24,943 bases of DNA, taken from contig JAICKT010000012.1 in NCBI GenBank assembly GCA_025927795.1, positions 1 through 24,943 of the forward strand, in the 5' to 3' direction. The position numbers and the translations under genes were made by a program. This stretch comes from Parafilimonas sp. Its GTDB lineage: Bacteria; Bacteroidota; Bacteroidia; Chitinophagales; Chitinophagaceae. The notes under the pieces were generated by a model, which searched no databases, had not been told where the DNA came from, and saw only the letters and a list, made by a program, of their open reading frames with translations. Shown one piece after another: positions 1 through 8,145 of the stretch (position 1 is its first letter; each line of letters opens with the position of its first letter).

Positions 1-906
1 ATGATAGTTGATTATTGTTATCAGCAGGTAGGTGCAGTAAAACAGGTATTTAATACATACGAACCATTGGTTGGGCAAAGCTCAAACTATTTAATGCCCG
101 GTCAGGAACTTACTATTACTGCCGGCATCGGTGCGTATAATAATAGCCCTGAAACAAAACCAAAAGTTTCTATAGATGGTGTTCCTGTTGGCTTAAATGC
201 AAATGGTGTCGCTGAATATAAAACCACAGTAGGTGGTACAGGTTCGTATACGAAGAATGTTGTTGTGTCTTATTTTAATCAATCAACCGGCAAACAAGAA
301 CAAACAAGCTATCAATTAACTTATTCGGTTGGTTCTCCAACAGGTGCCAGCGTAAGTGCAGATGCAGTAAAAGTTTTTTATGTTGGATTAGATAATCCAA
401 TTTCAGTAAGTGGCGGTAATGTGGGTGACGAAAAAGTTTCTGTGAGTATGACAAATGGGTCATTATCAAAAACTGCTCCTGGTAAATATATTGTGCGACC
501 TGGAAGAGCAGGTACGCCTGCAGTTGTAACAGTAATTGCAGATGGCAAGCCAAGCACATTTGAATTTAAAGTGAAGGATGTTCCAGATCCAGTGGCTAAA
601 GTTGGTGTAAATAAAGGCGGGCGTATGCCAGTTAATGATTTTAAAGCGCAGTTTGGTGTGCGTGCTGATCTTGAAAACTTTGTATTTGAAGGTGTGCGGT
701 TTAATGTTACCGGCTACACGATTGTTTTAACAGGCACAGGGTTTCCAGTGTTACAATTTCGCCAGGTAAAAGGCGCTTCATTTGATCCGGTTAGGGATTT
801 GATTGAAAAAACAAAACCCGGAACTTCGGTAACAATTGACGAAATAAATGTAGTGGGGCCAGGTGGAACAAGAAAATTACCACCAATCATTTTCAATTTG
901 TATTAA
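1..906 (+). CDS. gldM: GldM (PorM-like) gliding motility/type IX secretion protein, C-terminal part
   Basis: The reading frame is open from the first base and ends in TAA at 904-906, giving 301 residues. The ATG at base 1 is probably just the window edge, since GldM proteins are usually around 500 residues and the N-terminal membrane helix is missing here. The visible part is a chain of beta-rich, Gly/Val/Thr-rich periplasmic domains (for example the stretch around TITAGIGAYNNSPETKPKVS), ending in a conserved domain with GGTRKLPPIIFNLY at the C-terminus. In the known system GldM pairs with GldL in the inner membrane, and its periplasmic shaft carries motor energy to the outer-membrane GldK/GldN ring. 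gldN follows after 12 bases, as expected for the gldKLMN order. Assignment rests on the domain pattern and this adjacency. Confidence 0.9.
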   Translation: MIVDYCYQQVGAVKQVFNTYEPLVGQSSNYLMPGQELTITAGIGAYNNSPETKPKVSIDGVPVGLNANGVAEYKTTVGGTGSYTKNVVVSYFNQSTGKQEQTSYQLTYSVGSPTGASVSADAVKVFYVGLDNPISVSGGNVGDEKVSVSMTNGSLSKTAPGKYIVRPGRAGTPAVVTVIADGKPSTFEFKVKDVPDPVAKVGVNKGGRMPVNDFKAQFGVRADLENFVFEGVRFNVTGYTIVLTGTGFPVLQFRQVKGASFDPVRDLIEKTKPGTSVTIDEINVVGPGGTRKLPPIIFNLY

Positions 907-918
907 TAATTAATTGAT

Positions 919-2007
919 ATGCGGTTAAGATATTTTAAATTTTTTGCAGCAGTTTTATTACTGACAAGTTTTATTAATGCTGATGCACAACGTCCTGTAA
1001 AAAGAAGAACAACTGGTTCTGCCTATGGCAATAATAATAACACCCAGCAAAAACCAGCACAAAATAATTCGGGTTATGGAAATGTTGATACTACAGGAAA
1101 TCCCGCCGGAAATTCTTCTTATGGTAATACCACTAATCAACCCACTGCAATAGATACAACTTTACCAGTAACTGTTGTAAAAAGCAGTGGCAACGGATTG
1201 TTAGATACAGTTAAAATGTCTTTGCGTAACGACGGCGCAGTACAAAAAAATCTTGTTCAGGACAGAACACCCTTAGCCTATGAGGATATACGTGAAGATG
1301 ATGCTGTTTTTAAGGTAAGAGTGTGGAGAGAAATTGATACACGAGAAAAAATTAATTTGCCTTTTAGATATGCCGCTGTAGAAGACAATGGCAGCCAGCG
1401 CTTTATTTCTATTCTGTTGAAAGCAATTAAAGATGGTGATGTTACTGCCTTTAGTGGTGATGATGATCGCTTTACTACGCCAATAACTGCGGAAGATGCG
1501 GCAAATGCTTTTGGTGGTGGTTCGGATACATCTAAAGTGTATGACTCAGATGGTAATGTTGTAGGTTACCAGGTTAGAGCTAAAGCAGTAGATCCTGATT
1601 CTATTTATAAATTTCAGATTAAAGAAGAATGGATCTTTGACAAAGAAAGCAGCCGCATGTTTGTAAGAATTATAGGTATTGCACCCGTAATTCCATACAG
1701 GCTTTCAACAGGCGATATTGTTGCTAATAGTGAAAGACCCGTTTGGTGGGTTTATTATCCTGACCTGCGCCCGATATTAGCGAAATATGAAGTATATAAC
1801 CCTAAGAATATGGGTTCCCAAATGACTTGGGAAGAACTTTTTGAGAGTAGAATGTTCAGCAGTTATATAGTTAAATCAACCATAGATAATCCCTTTGATA
1901 TTCCTCTTTCACAGGTCTATCCAAATAATACCTTGTTCCGTTTACTTCAAGGTGAAAAGATTAAGGATAAAATATTTAATTACGAACAATCTCTCTGGAG
2001 TTATTAA
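919..2007 (+). CDS. gldN: GldN (PorN-like) gliding motility/type IX secretion protein
   Basis: 362 residues with an N-terminal signal peptide (hydrophobic residues about 7-20, cleavage likely after ADA at 21-23). There is no lipobox cysteine. Residues 24-90 form a low-complexity Gly/Asn/Gln-rich linker with repeated GYGN/SYGN units. The conserved GldN domain follows from about residue 115 (EDIREDDAVFKVRVWREIDT) to the end. In studied Bacteroidota, GldN/PorN associates with the lipoprotein GldK/PorK in a periplasmic ring attached to the outer membrane and is needed for type IX secretion. It starts 12 bases after gldM and is surely co-transcribed with it. Transcription probably stops at the hairpin at 2122-2156, inside the convergent uvrC. 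Confidence 0.92.
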   Translation: MRLRYFKFFAAVLLLTSFINADAQRPVKRRTTGSAYGNNNNTQQKPAQNNSGYGNVDTTGNPAGNSSYGNTTNQPTAIDTTLPVTVVKSSGNGLLDTVKMSLRNDGAVQKNLVQDRTPLAYEDIREDDAVFKVRVWREIDTREKINLPFRYAAVEDNGSQRFISILLKAIKDGDVTAFSGDDDRFTTPITAEDAANAFGGGSDTSKVYDSDGNVVGYQVRAKAVDPDSIYKFQIKEEWIFDKESSRMFVRIIGIAPVIPYRLSTGDIVANSERPVWWVYYPDLRPILAKYEVYNPKNMGSQMTWEELFESRMFSSYIVKSTIDNPFDIPLSQVYPNNTLFRLLQGEKIKDKIFNYEQSLWSY

Positions 2008-2056
2008 TGGTTTTTGAAATAACGTGTTATAAATTTATAAATAAAGCACAAAAAAC

Positions 2057-2087
2057 TTGTTGCAGCAAAACAGGTTGCATACCTTTG
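2057..2087 (+). promoter_or_regulatory. Candidate Bacteroidota promoter, plus strand, between gldN and uvrC
   Basis: A TACCTTTG box at 2080-2087 matches TAnnTTTG, with TTG at 2057-2059 separated from it by 20 bases (the usual spacing is about 19). It points towards the terminator at 2122-2156, so any transcript would be only about 60 nt and antisense to the end of uvrC. It may be fortuitous. Confidence 0.35.
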
Positions 2088-2114
2088 TAATGGTTTTTCA
2101 TAGGATATTGGATT

Positions 2115-3950
2115 TTAAAACGGGGCAGGATTTTCATCCAAGCCCCCTTTTTTTTTATCAAGATACTCCAGTAAAACCTTTGCTTTTGAATTGCCAATTA
2201 CCGCTGAAAGTTCTTCAAAAGATGTTTCTTTTATTTTTTTTACAGATTTGAATTTCTGTAATAGTATTGTTGCTGTTTTTTCACCAATACCCTGCACACT
2301 TTCTAATTCATTTTTAAATGTTCCTCTAGAACGTTTGTTGCGGTGAAATGTAATTCCAAACCTGTGTACTTCATCTCTTATTCTCCTTATTAAATTAAGT
2401 CCTTCACTGTTCCATGAAAGTTTTATTGATTCTTTATCACCCGGAAAAAAAATTTCTTCTTCATTTTTAGCGAGACCAACAACAGTTATTTTTCCATTAA
2501 GATTTAAAGTTTCAATACTCTCCATAGCAGCACTTAGTTGTCCTTTTCCTCCATCAATAATTACAAGTTGCGGTAAAGGCGATTCTTCGTTTATAAGGCG
2601 TTTATATCTTCTGTAAACTACTTCTTTCATAGTGGCAAAATCGTTTATACCGGTTACTGTTTTTACATTAAAATGGCGATAATCTTTTTTGCTTGGCAAA
2701 CCATTTTTAAAACATACCATAGCAGAAACCGGGTAACTGCCCTGGAAATTTGAATTGTCAATGCATTCAATATGTACAGGTAATTCCTGTAATTCAAGCT
2801 GCTGCTGTAATTCAGTTAAAACATTTTGCTGCGCTTCATTACTTTGAGAAAGATGTAAAAGTTTTTGTCGTTTTAATTCTTCTTTAAAATGTGTTGCATT
2901 CTTTTTAGAAAGCTCAAGCAGTTTTAGCTTATCGCCACCTTTCGGAACTGTAATTACAACATCACGTTCAGGATAATCAATTGAAATTGCAACTACAATT
3001 TCTTTTGCTGTGCTGTTAAAAGTTTCTCTTATCTGAGCAATGGCGAATACTAAAGTTTCTGCTTCTGTTTCTTCGAGATTCGTTTGTAATTCTACCGTAT
3101 GTGTTTGAATAATGGTACCATTTTCAATCATTAAATAATTTACAAAAGCAATATCATTTTCTTTTACAATTGAGAATACATCAAGATTATGCAGATGTCT
3201 GCTTGCTACAACAGAACGAGATTGATATTGCTCAAGATGCTCAATTTTTTTTCTTATTAATTCTGCTTTTTCAAAAACCAGGTTCGTTGCATAATCGTTC
3301 ATCATTGTTTTGTAGCGTGAGATTATGGGTGATAAATTCCCTTTCAGCATTTGGCGTACCTGCATTAATCCTTCTTTATAATCTTCTTCAGATTGAAATG
3401 CTTCACACGGCCCCTTGCAATTACCCAAATGGTATTCAAGACAAACCTTAAATTTTTTTCTTTCTATGTTTTGCTTTGTTAAATTAAGCTTACACGTTCT
3501 TAGTGGAATATACTGTCTTATAAAACTTATTAGCTCGCGAACTTTTCCTGCAGATGTAAAAGGGCCTAAATATTCTGAACCATCATTGATTTTTTTTCGT
3601 GTAAGAAAAATGCGTGGAAAAGGTTCTTTTTTAATAATAATGAATGGGTAAGATTTATCATCTTTAAGATTGATATTAAATCTTGGCTGGAATTCTTTGA
3701 TTAATGAATTTTCTAAAAGAAACGCATCCTGTTCAGAATTTACAATAGTAAAATCTATATGATGAATGCGCTGAACAAGCTCATGCGTTTTATAACTGGT
3801 AAATGTTTTTGTAAAATAAGAACTAACTCGTTTTCTTAAATTTTTTGCTTTGCCAACATATAACAGTGTTCCTTGCTCATCAAAATATTTATAAATACCC
3901 GGTTCATGCGGAATTGATAATGCATTAGATTGAAATTCTGCTGAAGTCAT
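2115..3950 (-). CDS. uvrC: UvrC, excinuclease ABC subunit C
   Basis: 611 residues from the ATG at 3950. A longer frame from TTG at 3959 is unlikely because that TTG is part of the apparent -7 box TACTTTTG (3957-3964). The protein makes the two incisions in nucleotide excision repair with UvrA/UvrB. Domains in order: GIY-YIG nuclease (GIY at 18-20, YVGKAKNLRKR at 31-41); a four-cysteine cluster (C153, C170, C178, C182) that fits the iron-sulfur site described for UvrC; a UVR helical hairpin (about 205-240); an RNase H-like endonuclease with D398, D466 (IIDGGKGQ) and H529; and a C-terminal helix-hairpin-helix pair (about 548-598). Length is normal. The basic tail after residue 598 (three Lys, two Gly, then LDENPAPF) is encoded by the terminator of the convergent gldN unit. 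Confidence 0.97.
   Translation of the reverse strand: MTSAEFQSNALSIPHEPGIYKYFDEQGTLLYVGKAKNLRKRVSSYFTKTFTSYKTHELVQRIHHIDFTIVNSEQDAFLLENSLIKEFQPRFNINLKDDKSYPFIIIKKEPFPRIFLTRKKINDGSEYLGPFTSAGKVRELISFIRQYIPLRTCKLNLTKQNIERKKFKVCLEYHLGNCKGPCEAFQSEEDYKEGLMQVRQMLKGNLSPIISRYKTMMNDYATNLVFEKAELIRKKIEHLEQYQSRSVVASRHLHNLDVFSIVKENDIAFVNYLMIENGTIIQTHTVELQTNLEETEAETLVFAIAQIRETFNSTAKEIVVAISIDYPERDVVITVPKGGDKLKLLELSKKNATHFKEELKRQKLLHLSQSNEAQQNVLTELQQQLELQELPVHIECIDNSNFQGSYPVSAMVCFKNGLPSKKDYRHFNVKTVTGINDFATMKEVVYRRYKRLINEESPLPQLVIIDGGKGQLSAAMESIETLNLNGKITVVGLAKNEEEIFFPGDKESIKLSWNSEGLNLIRRIRDEVHRFGITFHRNKRSRGTFKNELESVQGIGEKTATILLQKFKSVKKIKETSFEELSAVIGNSKAKVLLEYLDKKKGGLDENPAPF
2122..2156 (+). terminator. Intrinsic terminator of the gldM-gldN transcript, inside uvrC
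   Basis: The outer stem GGGGC (2122-2126) pairs with GCCCC (2142-2146), and inside it GGAT (2128-2131) pairs with ATCC (2136-2139) around a TTTC loop. A run of nine T follows at 2148-2156. Polarity is plus strand, matching gldN. The structure lies wholly inside the final codons of uvrC, which ends at 2115 on the opposite strand. Confidence 0.85.
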
Positions 3951-3956
3951 ACTTTG

Positions 3957-3964
3957 CAAAAGTA
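3957..3964 (-). promoter_or_regulatory. -7 box of the uvrC promoter
   Basis: On the minus strand this reads TACTTTTG, a match to TAnnTTTG. The uvrC ATG (3950) begins six bases downstream, so the transcript would be leaderless or nearly so. I see no convincing -33 TTG at the standard distance. Confidence 0.5.
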
Positions 3965-4019
3965 ATTTTTAGCAATGCATTTTTTTGCAAGCAATAAATT
4001 AAAACGCTAAAAAGAAAGT

Positions 4020-5501
4020 TTATCTGAGCTGTTTAACTACACCGATTTTTAATCCGTAGTTAATAAGGTATTCACGGTTAGGATATTTATCAACCAAAGA
4101 AGGTAATAATTGATAGCGTACCTGCGGCCCAAGTTGCCAGCGATAACTGCCGGTAGTATATCCAAAATAACTTTCAAGATTTGCATTTACATTCCAGTTA
4201 CGAACATAAGCGGAACCATCAGTATAATTTTTATAATTAGAAGATATTATAAGCGGTTGTTTATCGAATGTATAAGTTGGTTGCAAAGAACCTGCCAGCC
4301 CCCAACTCAGTTTATTATTTGTCCATGCCATCCAATCAATACCAAGCGGCATTGAAATTTGATAATAGCGGTTTTTAATAGTAAGCGGCTTACTACCTGC
4401 AATGCTTCTTAAACTTGATACTGTATTTATAGTGCTTGAAAATTTGCCTTCATCTAAAGTAAGAACAACGGGTTCATCTTTATAAAGAAAAGCATCTATT
4501 TCATACTGACTTATATTAAACTGAAAACCTCCGGTTAAAGTAAATTTTTTATTAAGCTGATAACCTAATCCAAGACCTGTTTCATAACCAACGGCAGGAT
4601 TTTGATGTATTGCCTGCGAAGGTTTAACCTTGTTTGATTGTAATGAAACTGTATTAACCTCCTGCGGCGTGTTTTGTTTCTGCTCTTTAAGATGACGGTA
4701 ACTTACAGAAGGTGTAACATAAAAACGAAAATCGAACCGGCTTGAATTTTTACCCAATTGTTCCAAAGCCTGTGGAAATAATTCTGTGCGTTCAGGCGCA
4801 ACTTTAAAATCAAGATCAAAATTATTATGTGTATCATTATTTCTTTTCCATTGAAAAAATGCTACTCCACCGCCTGTGTTTTGCGAAGGCTGAGCATTTA
4901 AAATACTTCTTAATCTTGATGCAACATCAAAGAAATAATAATTGATGTTATTTAAAGTTGATGATGCAATTACATTTTTATTTTGTGATATTGCTGCAGC
5001 TTTTTGCGTAAAAGTTTTTTCCGACGAGACTGTCGCATTTGAAGCAGCAGTTGCATTTGAGGTAGCAGTTAAATTAGTTTCATTTGCATCTGCAGGTTCA
5101 GCCAACTGTTTCTTTACTGCATTATCAATTTGTAATTTTTCGACCGCAGCAATTATAGTGTTTGATGTTAACTGGTCAACAGAATAATGTTCATCCGTTA
5201 CACCAGCCTGTATATTTGTTACGTTCGGTTTATTTTTTTCACTGGTAATATTTGCAGGGCTTTGTAATGAGAAATGAAAGTTTGCAGTAGCAGTATCAGG
5301 CACAGGTTTGTTTAACACTGTACCAATAACAAGTGCGGAAATAGTTAATACTGCAAACACAGAAAGCGCCGGCCATTTTTTGGGTGTGTGAATTTTTTTA
5401 CGAATATTTTTCCATACATGATCTGAAGGATACATTCTGTGATCGCCAGCCTGCTCTTTCAGATATTTTTCAAAATTGTCTGTATGGTTTCTTTCGTTCA
5501 T
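4020..5501 (-). CDS. Single-helix inner-membrane protein fused to an outer-membrane beta-barrel, partner of ECF sigma factor
   Basis: 493 residues. Residues 1-43 are hydrophilic and basic, with a YPSDHVWKNIRKKIH segment at 24-38. Residues 44-64 form one membrane helix, so the N-terminus should face the cytoplasm. Residues 65-180 are a Ser/Thr/Asn/Ala-rich linker with repeated SNAT units. From about 255 to the end, alternating aromatic/polar strands (FDFRFYVTPSVSY, YETGLGLGYQL, FTLTGGFQFNI) look like an outer-membrane barrel. The last residues are KQLR, without the terminal aromatic residue usual for BAM substrates. It starts 17 bases after the ECF sigma gene and is surely in its operon. By position it should be the regulatory partner, with the N-terminal segment as a possible sigma-binding element. 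No zinc anti-sigma motif is visible. Specific function is unknown. Confidence 0.75.
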   Translation of the reverse strand: MNERNHTDNFEKYLKEQAGDHRMYPSDHVWKNIRKKIHTPKKWPALSVFAVLTISALVIGTVLNKPVPDTATANFHFSLQSPANITSEKNKPNVTNIQAGVTDEHYSVDQLTSNTIIAAVEKLQIDNAVKKQLAEPADANETNLTATSNATAASNATVSSEKTFTQKAAAISQNKNVIASSTLNNINYYFFDVASRLRSILNAQPSQNTGGGVAFFQWKRNNDTHNNFDLDFKVAPERTELFPQALEQLGKNSSRFDFRFYVTPSVSYRHLKEQKQNTPQEVNTVSLQSNKVKPSQAIHQNPAVGYETGLGLGYQLNKKFTLTGGFQFNISQYEIDAFLYKDEPVVLTLDEGKFSSTINTVSSLRSIAGSKPLTIKNRYYQISMPLGIDWMAWTNNKLSWGLAGSLQPTYTFDKQPLIISSNYKNYTDGSAYVRNWNVNANLESYFGYTTGSYRWQLGPQVRYQLLPSLVDKYPNREYLINYGLKIGVVKQLR

Positions 5502-5518
5502 CTAAGGTTTTATTGTAA

Positions 5519-6094
5519 CTATTGTATTGCAGCGTTCCAGGTAAATACTTCTCCGGGTTTTTCAATAATTTTCTTTTTAATTAATATCGCTTCAAGCATT
5601 GTTTTAGCTCTTGTATATTGGCTGCGGCTCGTGCTTTCTTCTATTTCAAGCATTACTGCAATCTCTTTATGACTATAACCATCAATTGCATAAAGATTTA
5701 AAACTGTTCTGTAACCTACAGGTAATAAACGAATACACTCAATTACCTGCCTTGCAAACATTATTGATGGTATTGTTTCTTCTTTAATCCGAACATTTGA
5801 TACATATGCCAGGTCAAGACTTTCATTAAACTTTTTATGCTTCTTCAAAAAATTTATACAGGTATGAACAATTATTCTTCTTATCCAACCCTCAAAAGAA
5901 CCCGAGTTACGAAAGGAATGTATTTGAGTGAATACTCTTATAAATCCTTCCTGCAACATGTCTTCTGCATCTTCGCGGTTTTGTGCGAAACGATAACAAA
6001 CCGATAGCATTTTAGGGCTGTACCTGTTGTACAACTCCCGCTGTGCCACAGGGTCATTATTTAAGCAGCCGGCTAAGATTGTTTGTTCCGTCAT
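5519..6094 (-). CDS. ECF-type RNA polymerase sigma factor (module with fused barrel protein)
   Basis: 191 residues from the ATG at 6094 (MTEQTILAGC). An upstream TTG at 6127 would add 11 residues but lies beyond a perfect palindrome, and the ATG gives the usual ECF N-terminus. Region 2 covers about 20-86, with REDAEDMLQEGFIRVF at 40-55 for core binding and SFEGWIRRI at 66-74. A short linker leads to region 4 (about 119-172), whose helix-turn-helix includes GYSHKEIAVMLEIEEST. There is no region 1 or 3, as expected for ECF factors. It is followed 17 bases later by the membrane/barrel protein, and preceded by an ABC exporter whose stop lies about 108 bases upstream. The target regulon cannot be read from this window. 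Confidence 0.93.
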   Translation of the reverse strand: MTEQTILAGCLNNDPVAQRELYNRYSPKMLSVCYRFAQNREDAEDMLQEGFIRVFTQIHSFRNSGSFEGWIRRIIVHTCINFLKKHKKFNESLDLAYVSNVRIKEETIPSIMFARQVIECIRLLPVGYRTVLNLYAIDGYSHKEIAVMLEIEESTSRSQYTRAKTMLEAILIKKKIIEKPGEVFTWNAAIQ

Positions 6095-6096
6095 GC

Positions 6097-6113
6097 GGGT
6101 AATTGAATTACCC
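6097..6113. promoter_or_regulatory. Perfect 8-1-8 palindrome just upstream of the sigma factor start
   Basis: GGGTAATTGAATTACCC is a perfect inverted repeat around one central base. It ends two bases before the sigma factor ATG at 6094. It could be an operator for a dimeric regulator, or form a 5'-leader hairpin (7 bp, 3-nt loop) that covers the translation start. Confidence 0.5.
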
Positions 6114-6202
6114 ACCAAGTTAGACAAAATTTAAATTCAAAATGCTGCAAATCAAAAATTGTCGTGTCTTTAGTGAGTATGAATAGATTTTATTTCGATT
6201 TT

Positions 6203-8011
6203 TTAGGCAGGTACTTTAGATGCATATTTTCTTTCTCCGATTTGTTGCCGCCACATGGCATAATACAAACCCTTTTCTGCAAGCAATTCATCATGTGTAC
6301 CGGTTTCAATAATTTTTCCTTTTTCCAAAACATAAATTCTATCGGCATGCATTATCGTACTTAATCGATGCGCAATTAAAACAGTTATCTGTTCGCGCAT
6401 TTCAGAGATTTGTTTTATGGTTGATGTTATTTCTTCTTCAGTTATAGAATCAAGTGAAGATGTGGCTTCATCAAATATTAATAAATGCGGACGACGTAAT
6501 AATGAACGTGCAATACTTAAACGTTGCTTTTCACCACCACTTAATTTTAAGCCACCTTCACCAATTACAGTTTGAAGTCCTTTGTCTGCTCTTTCTAATA
6601 AAGTTTGGCAACTTGATTTATACAATGCATCAAGCAAATCTTCTTCTGATGCTTCAGGATTTACAAACAAAAGATTTTCTTTAATGGTACCTGCAAACAG
6701 TTGTGTATCCTGTGTAACAAAACCAATTTGCGTTCTCAGTTCTTCAAGCGAAATATCGCTGCTGTCAATTTCATTGTAAAATACTTTACCTGTTAACGGA
6801 TGATATAAGCCAACAAGCAATTTTACCAATGTGCTTTTACCCGAACCTGATGGCCCTACAAACGCAATAGTTTCTCCTTGTTCAACACTAAAATTAATAT
6901 TATCAAGCGCTTTAAATTGTGCTGTTAAATGTTTAAATGAAACATGCTGAAAGCGAAGGTCTTTAACTACACCAAGCGGCGCCGGATGTACAGGTTGCAC
7001 TTCCGGAGCTTTTTTCATTACTGCATCAAAATTAATAAGTGATGCTTCTGCTTCACGATAAGACATAATTATATTACCTATTTCCTGCAACGGGCCAAAA
7101 ATAAAAAACGAGTAGAAGGTTAAAGTCATCACTTGTCCAGGTGTTAATTTTCCCTGGAATACAAGCCACAAAAGTGTAAACATAATTACCTGTCTTAAAA
7201 AGTTTACAAATGTGCCTTGTATAAAACTTAAGGTTCGTATACTTTTTACTTTTCTTAATTCAAGACCAAGTATTTTATATGTATTGCTGTTAAGCCTTTT
7301 TATTTCCTGTTCTGTTAAACCGAGACTTTTTACCAACTCAATATTTCTTAAAGACTCTGTTGTAGTACCTGCAAGTACATTGGTTTCTTTTACAATATTT
7401 TTTTGTATGATTTTAATTTTCTTGCTTAGAAAACTTGTAAGTAATGATAACAATATAATACCTACAACATATATAGGCATTATCATCCAGTTAAGGCTGA
7501 ACGCATAAACGCTAACGAAAATAATTCCTACAACGGTGCTAAAAAGCACATTAATAAAAGCGATAATAAATTTTTCTGTATCAACCCGCACTTTGGTAAG
7601 AATAGAAAGTGTTTCACCGCTTCGCTGATCTTCAAAATCCTGGTAAGGCATTTTCATGGAATGCTTCAAACCATCAGTAAAAATTTTCGCACCGAATTTT
7701 TGTACAATAACATTTGTAAAATAATCCTGGAAAGCTTTTGCAATTCTTGAAACCATTGCAACACTTATCAGTAAACCTAAATAATAAAGAACACCCCAAA
7801 TGTATTCTGAAGTTGTACGAATGCCAGTTGCATGAAAAGCTTTTTTAGTATCAAAATAACCTTTCTGATGCGGGTGATTTAAAAATATATCAAACACTTT
7901 CCCAAAAATATATGGGTCAAGCATAGAAAAGCTTTGATTAATGGCCGCAAGTAATAAAGCCAGTGCCACAAGCCATTTAAACGGTTTTAAATATTGTAAC
8001 AGAATTTTCAT
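6203..8011 (-). CDS. ABC exporter, fused membrane and ATPase domains (MsbA/multidrug type)
   Basis: 602 residues, ATG start at 8011. It is a half-transporter expected to act as a homodimer in the inner membrane, exporting lipids, drugs or peptides. The substrate is not readable. The N-terminal transmembrane domain spans about 1-320 with six hydrophobic segments (near 13-33, 70-90, 150-170, 174-195, 262-285 and 293-315). ATPase motifs: Walker A GPSGSGKST at 386-394, Q-loop Q434, signature LSGGE at 490-494, Walker B LLIFDE at 510-515, D-loop SSLD at 518-521 and H-loop H548. All catalytic residues are present. An insertion between the first two helices (about 45-70) is rich in His, Lys and Phe. 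It is divergent from the lipoprotein gene at 8146 and lies upstream of, and in line with, the sigma factor gene. Confidence 0.93.
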   Translation of the reverse strand: MKILLQYLKPFKWLVALALLLAAINQSFSMLDPYIFGKVFDIFLNHPHQKGYFDTKKAFHATGIRTTSEYIWGVLYYLGLLISVAMVSRIAKAFQDYFTNVIVQKFGAKIFTDGLKHSMKMPYQDFEDQRSGETLSILTKVRVDTEKFIIAFINVLFSTVVGIIFVSVYAFSLNWMIMPIYVVGIILLSLLTSFLSKKIKIIQKNIVKETNVLAGTTTESLRNIELVKSLGLTEQEIKRLNSNTYKILGLELRKVKSIRTLSFIQGTFVNFLRQVIMFTLLWLVFQGKLTPGQVMTLTFYSFFIFGPLQEIGNIIMSYREAEASLINFDAVMKKAPEVQPVHPAPLGVVKDLRFQHVSFKHLTAQFKALDNINFSVEQGETIAFVGPSGSGKSTLVKLLVGLYHPLTGKVFYNEIDSSDISLEELRTQIGFVTQDTQLFAGTIKENLLFVNPEASEEDLLDALYKSSCQTLLERADKGLQTVIGEGGLKLSGGEKQRLSIARSLLRRPHLLIFDEATSSLDSITEEEITSTIKQISEMREQITVLIAHRLSTIMHADRIYVLEKGKIIETGTHDELLAEKGLYYAMWRQQIGERKYASKVPA

Positions 8012-8123
8012 AAACGCAAATTAATTGTTTCTTTTTTCAGTTTATATTTCAGTAAAAAGCTATAGTTAGATAGTATTAACATAGTTATATAAAATTTGCA
8101 TAAACCTCATCTTGGCAATACTT

Positions 8124-8131
8124 TAGATTTG
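8124..8131 (+). promoter_or_regulatory. -7 box for the lipoprotein gene at 8146
   Basis: TAGATTTG matches TAnnTTTG and lies 14 bases before the ATG. No -33 TTG is found at the standard spacing, so support is moderate. Confidence 0.45.
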
Positions 8132-8145
8132 CTCAAAAATTTTAA

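Noticed and set aside
2057..2251. Plus-strand ORF of 64 codons across the gldN-uvrC junction
   Set aside because: Most of it is antisense to uvrC and it reads through the strong terminator. The translation has no domain-like features.
5030..5090. Repeated Asn-Ala-Thr codons in the fused barrel protein, considered as a tandem DNA repeat
   Set aside because: Only a few imperfect units encoding a flexible linker. No array or recombination features.
4020..8011. One operon covering exporter, sigma, barrel protein and uvrC
   Set aside because: All four genes share a strand, but uvrC has its own -7 box and the 108 bases between exporter and sigma contain the palindrome. Only the sigma-barrel pair is firmly linked.
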